Positions 48,301-57,300 of a stretch of DNA of 64,000 nt are shown here, in pieces. The position numbers and the translations under genes were made by a program. The stretch lies in NCBI GenBank assembly GCA_037893245.1, contig JBAIAA010000119.1:496001-560000 (forward strand), read 5' to 3'. Every line of letters begins with the position of its first letter. The stretch's first letter is position 1. This stretch comes from Crossaster papposus. Taxonomy: Eukaryota > Echinodermata > Asteroidea > Velatida > Solasteridae. The notes below the pieces were generated by a model. The model worked only from the letters and a program-made list of their open reading frames with translations. It made no database searches and was not told where the DNA came from.

Positions 48301-51300
48301 ACAGTATGAAACTGAGGTATGTAATAATATCTGGTGCTTATAAATCCTTGTATAAGAGTCGCAAAGTGCTCCATAGTTGTTAACCCTGCTCATCTGGCTA
48401 TGAGACTACTTTTCGTCAGCATTAACACAATTCAATTTTATGGAGCTGCTAAGCACAGAAATTTGTTAGCACAAAAGCGTCTTACTCAGTTAAAATGGGT
48501 TACCAGTCCAAACTCCATGTGCTTTTCATGCAAAACAAAGCACCTGCTGAATACCAGTCATAAACAATATACATCACCTGACAATTTGGTTTGTAACCCT
48601 GTTTTTGTCAAGGAAGAATTTTCATGCTAAGCAAATGTTAGTACTTAGCAGCTCAATGAAAGTGGCCCCTGGTCTCAGTTATTTAAAATAGGCTTAATAA
48701 TAATAATAATAATGAATATTTATAAAGCCCACGTATCCACTAATACTGGTGGATTTGTGCGCTACAATTACTACCCCTGCTCACTGGGCCCACGAAACAT
48801 TCCAAATGCCATCTCAACTCCCTAATAGCAGCTAATAATATCAACCATCTCTGCCCTCACAGGTACCCATTTACACCTGGGTGAAGAGAAGCAATGAGTG
48901 ACAAAGTGCCTTGCCCAAGGGCACACGCACCGTAGTCACAGGCCGGACTCGAACCCACAACCTGCAGCTTTACCTACAGATTACAAATTCAATGCTCCAG
49001 ACCACGAGACCACGACACTCCACTTTATTTAACTGCACATAGTTGATTTGATTAATTTGTTTCATCAGAATCTTGTTTCTCATTGTCTGTAAAGATTGAG
49101 AATCTTCACAAGGACAAGGAGGCCATAGTGGCCAAGTTCTCCCAAGATAACAGCCACGACGGTCAGCGAGTCCGCACTCTACATCGAGATAACGCTCAGC
49201 TTCACTTGAAAGTCAAGGGTAAGCACCGTTCAGTTTTCATACCTTAGTGTAGGTCGATTTATACTTTATGTGAATGCGTTACTAATTGTTACCTAACTAG
49301 AAGGTCAAGTGGTTACCTTCCTCACCTTCCACCGCTGTGGCCCGGGTTCAATTCCCGGCCTGGTTCCATGTGGATTGGGTTTTCAGTCCTCATCAAATTC
49401 TGTGGGTTTTCTCAGATTATTCTTCTGGGGTTTTCCTCCCACCTCTAAAATTGTAATTTCTTCTCACTGTCTTCTCTACGGGTTTCTTCCGGCTTGCGAG
49501 CTTATATTGACGCTCTTGAGGATTTCTTGGTTTTATTACTAGAAATATTATAATAAATAATAATAAATAAGTGTTTCTGTCGTGAATGGTCCACTGCAAA
49601 CATATCTTCCTGTTTCAAATGAGATATTTGCCTTCATTTTTTATTTGTCTTTGTAGGGCTTTTGACTGAACTAGAAGAGATCCGTGGGCAGCGAGAGCAG
49701 ACAGGGTTGCAGTCTGACCACGTGTCAAGATTACAGGCACGACAGCTGACAGAGCACCTTACTACCATCAAGGCACTTGAGGTAGGTCAAATAAAATAAC
49801 CATCAATGCAATTGAGGTAGGTCAAACAAAATAACCATCAATGCACTTGAGGTAGGTCAAATAAAATAACCATCAAGGCACTTGAGGTAGGTCAAACAAA
49901 ATAACCATCAATGCACTTAAAGGTAGGTCAAATAAAATAACCATCAAGGCACTTGAGGTAGGTCAAATAAAATAACCATCAAGGCACTTGAGGTAGGTCA
50001 AATAAAATAACCATCAAGGCGCTTGAGATAGGTCAAATAAAATAACCATCAAGGCACTTGAGGTAGGTCAAATAAAATAACCATCAAGGCACTTGAGGTA
50101 GGTCAAATAAAATAACCATCAAGGCACTTGAGGTAGGTCAAATAAAATAACCATCAAGGCACTTGAGGTAGGTGAAATAAAATAACCATCAAGGCACTTG
50201 AGGTAGGTGAAATAAAATAACCATCAAGGCACTTGAGGTAGGTCAAATAAAATAACCATCAAGGCACTTGAGGTAGGTGAAATAAAATAACCATCAAGGC
50301 ACTTGAGGTAGGTCAAATAAAATAACCATCAAGGCACTTGAGGTAGGTCAAATAAAATAACCATCGGTGCTCAACCCATCAATTTCAATATGAATTTTCA
50401 CACACACCCCTTCAAAGCCTTTCCACACTACAACCAAAATAAGCTGTATACTCTCCAGAAGGCTGAGATGGTATTTGGAATGTTCCGAGGGCCAATGACC
50501 AAGGTAATAATGATACAGTGCCTTGTATTCTTGAGTAATTTGGCATTATTTATTAACCCGGGTTGACCTTAAACCGTGGGCCGAATCGCTGCTGCCCCAC
50601 GTTGAGCTTTTCAACATTGTGTTCAACCCTGTGTCGTTTCACACTTTCTTTGTGCAGAGTGAGTTTATTTCACTTCGTTACCACTCGCGCATTTCCAGCC
50701 TTGCTCGCTGCTGACAGACATTTCCGGCCTTGCTCGTGACGTGTTTATTCGTCATTCGTTTTGAATCTTGGGAAAACTTTGCGTGTATATACGTACTCCG
50801 GCGCGAACTGGTTAACAAAAAATTGAACCTTTTTCAAATATTCACCAATTTGTGATTTCTTCCCAGGCTGAGAAGGAATCGTTAAAACTCCACATTGATC
50901 AGCTTGAGAGTGACATGGCATCTGCCATGAATGGACAGAGAGCCATATCCACAAAGGCACATGATGCTGAGAAGCGCACCATGGAGCTGAAAGGTCAGCT
51001 GGATGAAGCAGAACACCGACGGAAGATGGAAGTGACTGAGTTGAAGATGGAGATGGTTAGAAGTAGAGGGGAGCTTGAAAGGGAGAGAGATGCGCTGGCC
51101 AACGAGCTAGAAGGTAAGAAGATCAGTGAGGTCTGGATGTGAAGGATTAGTGGAAGAGATGTGGTAGCTGAAGACTAGTGGATGGGAGCTGGAGAGGGTG
51201 GGAGATAAGCTGGCCAACGAGCTAGAAGTTAAGATCAGTGAGGTCTTGGTGTGAAGGATTAGTGGAAGAGATGTGGTAACTGAAGACCAGTGGATGGGAG

Positions 51301-54300
51301 CTAGAGAAGGTGAGAGATGAGCTGGCCAACAGGCTAGAAGGTAAGATCAGTGAGGTCTGGGTGTGAAGGGTTGGTGTAAGAGATGTGGTAGCTGAAGACT
51401 AGTTGATGGAAGCTGGAGCGAGTGAGAGATAAGCTAACCAATGAGCTAGAAGGTAGCTCGTACTGGTAGTTTGTCTTGTAGTTTGTATACTGTATAGTCC
51501 CTAAAAATATTCGAAAATACTAGAAAATCTGTGATTATTGCATTACCGACCTTTTTGTTATTATATTGCTTGTCATTTTTTAGTTATTACATTACTGGTC
51601 GATTTATATATTACATTACAGGTCAAGACATTTATTACATTACGGGAACAAAAGTAATAACATTACTGGTAGATATTACACCACTAGTCAATTTTTATTA
51701 CATTACTGGTCGGTCTTACATTACTGGGACGATTATTACATTACAGGTCGTAAAACGGCTCCCGATTGACAAACCATTTGTAAATTGACTTGGGCCCTTT
51801 CAATCAATCAGTATGTTGATTATTCTGCATATGTACCATTAGATTATTTGAAAATCACTTTGCGGAAATAAAATCTTCCTTTCAGAAGGTGTATAAAGTT
51901 TGCGACAATAACCATCAACATTGACTTCACTTAGAGTGTTTTCATTGTAATAATCAGGTTGCCAATCCAATCTTGAGATCTTGAAGACGTCTTGTGAGAT
52001 GCAATCACAGGCTGTAGGTGAGCGGGAGAAGCAGGCAACTCGCCGCATCCAAGCAGCCAGGGAGGAGGAATGGGAAAAGATCAATAAACTAGAACAACAC
52101 AAGTAAGTCTCAGATGTCTGCCTTACAAGAACTGATTCCTAGATTGGTAAAACTGGCAACTAGTCTTAGATGTCTGCCTTACAAGAACTGATTCCTGAAT
52201 TGGTAAACTGGCAACTAGTCTTAGATGTCTGCCTTACAAGAACTGATTCCTGAATTGGTAAACTGGCAACTAGTCTTGGATGTCTGCCTTACAAGAACTG
52301 ATTCCTAGATTGATAAAACTGCCAACTAGTCTTAGATGTCTGCCTTACAAGAACTGATTCCTAGATTGATAAAACTGTTAACTAGTCTTAGATGTCTGCC
52401 TTACAAGAACTGATTCCTAGATTGATAAAACTGGCAACTAGTCTTAGTTGTCTACCTTACAAGAACTTATTCCTAGATTGATAAAACTGCCAACTAGTCT
52501 TAGATGTCTGCCTTACAAGAACTGATTCCTAGATTGATAAAACTGCCAACTAGTCTTAGATGTCTGCCTTACAAGAACTGATTCCTAGATTGATAAAACT
52601 GTTAACTAGTCTTAGATGTCTGCCTTACAAGAACTGATTCCTAGATTGATTAAACTGGCAACTAGTCTTAGATGTCTGCCTTACAAGAACTGATTCCTGA
52701 ATTGGTAAACTGGCAACTAGTCTTAGATGTCTGCCTTACAAGAACTGATTCCTGAATTGGTAAACTAGCAACTAGTCTTAGATGTCTGCCTTACAAGAAC
52801 TGATTCCTAGATTGGTAAAACTGGCAACTAGTCTTAGATGTCTGCCTTACAAGAACTGATTCCTAGATTGGTAAAACTGGCAACTAGTCTTAGATGTCTG
52901 CCTTACAAGAACTGATTCCTAGATTGATAAAACTGGCAACTAGTCTTAGTTGTCTACCTTACAAGAACTTATTCCTAGATTGATAAAACTGCCAACTAGT
53001 CTTAGATGTCTGCCTTACAAGAACTGATTCCTAGATTGATAAAACTGCCAACTAGTCTTAGATGTCTGCCTTACAAGAACTGATTCCTAGATTGATAAAA
53101 CTGTTAACTAGTCTTAGATGTCTGCCTTACAAGAACTGATTCCTAGATTGATTAAACTGGCAACTAGTCTTAGATGTCTGCCTTACAAGAACTGATTCCT
53201 GAATTGGTAAACTGGCAACTAGTCTTAGATGTCTGCCTTACAAGAACTGATTCCTGAATTGGTAAACTGGCAACTAGTCTTAGATGTCTGCCTTACAAGA
53301 ACTGATTCCTAGATTGATAAAACTGGCAACTAGTCCTAGATGTCTGCCTTACAAGAACTGATTCCTAGATTGGTAAAACTGGCAACTAGTCTTAGATGTC
53401 TGCCTTACAAGAACTGATTCCTGAATTGGTAAACTGGCAACTAGTCTTGGATGTCTGCCTTACAAGAACTGATTCCTAGATTGGTAAAACTGGCAACTAG
53501 TCTCAGATGTCTGCCTTACAAGAACTGATTCCTGAATTGGTAAACTGGCAACTAGTCTTGGATGTTTGCCTTACCAGAACTGATTCCTAGATTGGTAAAA
53601 CTGGCAACTAGTCTCAGATGTCTGCCTTACAAGAACTGATTCCTGAATTGGTAAACTGGCAACTAGTCTCAGATGTCTGCCTTACAAGAACTGATTCCTG
53701 AATTGGTAAACTGGCAACTAGTCTTGGATGTTTGCCTTACAAGAACTGATTCCTAGATTGGTAAAACTGGCAACTAGTCTCAGATGTCTGCCTTACAAGA
53801 ACTGATTCCTGAATTGGTAAACTGGCAACTAGTCTTAGATGTCTGCCTTACAAGAACTGATTCCTAGATTGGTAAAACTGGCAACTAGTCTCAGATGTCT
53901 GCCTTACAAGAACTGATTCCTGAATTGGTAAACTGGCAACTAGTCTTGGATGTTTGCCTTACCAGAACTGATTCCTAGATTGGTAAAACTGGCAACTAGT
54001 CTCAGATGTCTGCCTTACAAGAACTGATTCCTGAATTGGTAAACTGGCAACTAGTCTCAGATGTCTGCCTTACAAGAACTGATTCCTGAATTGGTAAACT
54101 GGCAACTAGTCTTGGATGTTTGCCTTACAAGAACTGATTCCTAGATTGGTAAAACTGGCAACTAGTCTCAGATGTCTGCCTTACAAGAACTGATTCCTGA
54201 ATTGGTAAACTGGCAACTAGTCTTAGATGTCTGCCTTACAAGAACTGATTCCTAGATTGGTAAAACTGGCAACTAGTCTCAGATGTCTGCCTTACAAGAA

Positions 54301-57300
54301 CTGATTCCTAGATTAATAAAACTGCCAACTCAATCAACCATGGAGCATCCTATTGACACAGAATGAGGCTGATGGAATATTGGAACTCTAGAATCATTGA
54401 GAGTGGCTTGTTTTGTATTTATGATGTATCATTGGAAGATGTCAAACTTTAATGTGATATTACTTTGTGTCTGGACGTTTTTGTTGAGCAGACATTGAGT
54501 ACACATTTCTCAGAGCATTTTCAACAAACTAAACTAAACATTTCATATCGAAACACTTTACCGCTTTTGTCTCGCCTGAACAAATTTGTTGTACATAGCC
54601 CGTCCATATGTACATATGTTATTTGCAAAAACTAAGTCCAGTTGCGATCAATCATGCATACAATATTGTAATATAAAGGTCAACTACAGAGGTCAAAGGT
54701 CATTTTAGGTCAAGTTGTAAGCGCGGAAGTAGGCAAGACTCTTGGTTCGTGAGCCATCATTGTTATATTGAATAATGATTGTGGTGTTTTGATCATTTTG
54801 ATTTGCAGTCTGGAGCTCGAAGCCAGACTGCATGAGTTTGACAAGCTGAAGATGGAAGAAGAATCACAGCGGCACGCTGAACGGGAAAAGTGGGAGGAGC
54901 AAGTGAAATTGGCCAATCAGAGGAGAGATCAAACGGAGAAGGATTTGCTTGGTCTCAGGTGAGCCTACAGAGAGCAATATACACTTGAGTCTTTCGACAG
55001 TGTGTTAAATCTTGGCTTTGGATCTTCGTCTATTCATAGAATTGCAATAATGAAATCCAATGTGTTATCACTAGAAAAAGTATGCTAGAAAAGGTATTTT
55101 GGAGTATGGGGTTAAGTGACAACATTTGATGGAATTTAATATACTCTGCTGTGATGTTAGAGCTGGTACATCAACTTTGTAACTCAACGCGCAATACCTT
55201 GAGCTGAAGTATCAGCTCGGTGTGCACTAAAGGCTGTTAATACTCGGCGTGGAAGTTAACGCCAATGCAAATTTGTGTGCTTAGGGCCAAGATAGACCAT
55301 CGCAGCACCCTTGCCGAGGATTTAGACAAGCAGCAGTCGCAGTGCAATGACTTGCAGCAACATCTCCAACAGACCACCATGGAACTACATGGCCTGCAAG
55401 CCACAGAGCAAGAACAGACCGTTGAGAATGACCGTCTGAAGACCACTGCCAGCATGCTAAAGGACGAGGTACGAGCAGCGCGTACTGAGACTGAGAGGAC
55501 CGCGGAGTTTGTCCACGCCAAAATGGAGCAACAGAAGGTAGCCTTGGGAGACGAGAGACGACAGGTGGAACGCAGGGTGGAGGAGTTAGAGTCGGAGATT
55601 AGGGCGGGGCATCAGAGGACGGAGGAAGTGGCAAAGATGCATAGGAAGGTGAGGGCAATGTTAAGACTAACTCTAGGGTGGAGGAGTTAGAGGCGGAGAT
55701 TAGGGCGGGGCATTAGAGGACGGAGGAAGTGGCAAAGATGCATAGGAAGGTGAGGGCAATGTTAAGACTAACTCTAGGGTGGAGGAGTTAGAGGTGGAGA
55801 TTAGGGCGGGGCATCAGAGGACGGAGGAAGTGGCAAAGATGCATAGGAAGGTGAGGGCAACGTTAAGACTAACTCTAGGATGGAGGAGTTAAAGACCGAG
55901 ATTAGGGCGGGGCATCAGAGGACGGAGGAAGTGGCCAAGATGCATAGGAAGGTGAGGGCAATGTTGAGACTAACTCTAGGGTGGAGGAGTTAGAGGCAGA
56001 GATTAGGGCGGGGCATCAGAGGACGGAGGAAGTGGCCAAGATGCATAGGAAGGTGAGGGCAATGTTGAGACTAACTCTAGGGTGGAGGAGTTAGAGGCAG
56101 AGATTAGGGCGGGGCATCAGAGGACGGAGGAAGTGGCCAAGATGCATAGGAAGGTGAGGGCAACGTTAAGACTAACTCTAGGGTGGAGGAGTTGAAGACA
56201 GAGATTAGGGCGGGGCATCAGAGGGCGGAGGAAGTGGCCAAGATGCATAGGAAGGTGAGGGCAACGTTGAGACTAACTCTAGGGTAGAGGAGTTAGAGGC
56301 AGAGATTAGGGCGGGGCATCAGAGGACGGAGGAAGTGGCAAAGATGCATAGGATGGTGAGGGCAATGTTAAGACTAACCCTAGGGTGGAGGAGTTAGAGG
56401 CAGAGATTAGGGCGGGGCATCAGAGGACGGAGGAAGTGGCAAAGATGCATAGGAAGGTGAGGGCAACGTTGAGACTAACTCTAGGGTAGAGGAGTTAGAG
56501 GCAGAGATTAGGGCGGGGCATCAGAGGACGGAGGAAGTGGCCAAGATGCATAGGAAGGTGAGGGCAATGTTAAGACTAACTCTAGGGTGGAGTAGTTAGA
56601 GGCAGAGATTAGGGCGGGGCATCAGAGGATGGATGAAGTGGCCAAGATGCATAGGAAGGTGAGGGCAACGTTGAGACTAACTCTAGGGTAGAGGAGTTAG
56701 AGGCAGAGATTAGGGCGGGGCATCAGAGGGCGGAGGAAGTGGCAAAGATGCATAGGAAGGTGAGGGCAATGTTGAGACTAACTCTAGGGTGGAGGAGTTA
56801 GAGGCAGAGATTAGGGCGGGGCATCAGAGGATGGATGAAGTGGCCAAGATGCATGGGAAGGTGAGGGCAATGTTAAGACTAACCCTAGGGTATAGGAGTT
56901 AGAGGTAGAGATTAGGGCGGGGCATCAGAGGACGGAGGAAGTGGCCAAGATGCATAGGAAGGTGAAGGCAATGTTGAGACTAACTCTAGGGTGGAGGAGT
57001 TAGAGGCAGAGATTAGGGCGGGGCATCCGAGGATAGAGGAAGTGGCAAAGATGCATAGGAAGGTGAGGGCAATGTTAAGACTAACTCTAGGGTGGAGGAG
57101 TTAGAGGCAGAGATTAGGGCGGGGCATCAGAGGATGGAAGAAGTGGCAAAGTACATAGGAAGGTGAGGGCAATGTTGAGACTAACCCTAGGGTGGAGGAG
57201 TTAGAGTCAGAGATTAGGGCGGGGCATCAGAGGACGGAGGAAGTGGCCAAGATGCATAGGAAGGTGAGGGCAATGTTAAGACTAACTCTAGGGTGGAGGA

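Noticed and set aside
49764-50365. CRISPR array
   Set aside because: Direct repeats at 35 bp have no unique spacers and the locus is an animal intron.
50560-50815. Possible element with GGTTAAC-like ends before a CEP83 exon
   Set aside because: The inverted similarity of the ends is too weak to call an element.
54710-55521. Serine/cysteine-rich minus-strand frames (54710-54916, 55237-55521)
   Set aside because: Antisense shadows of CEP83 coiled-coil exons.
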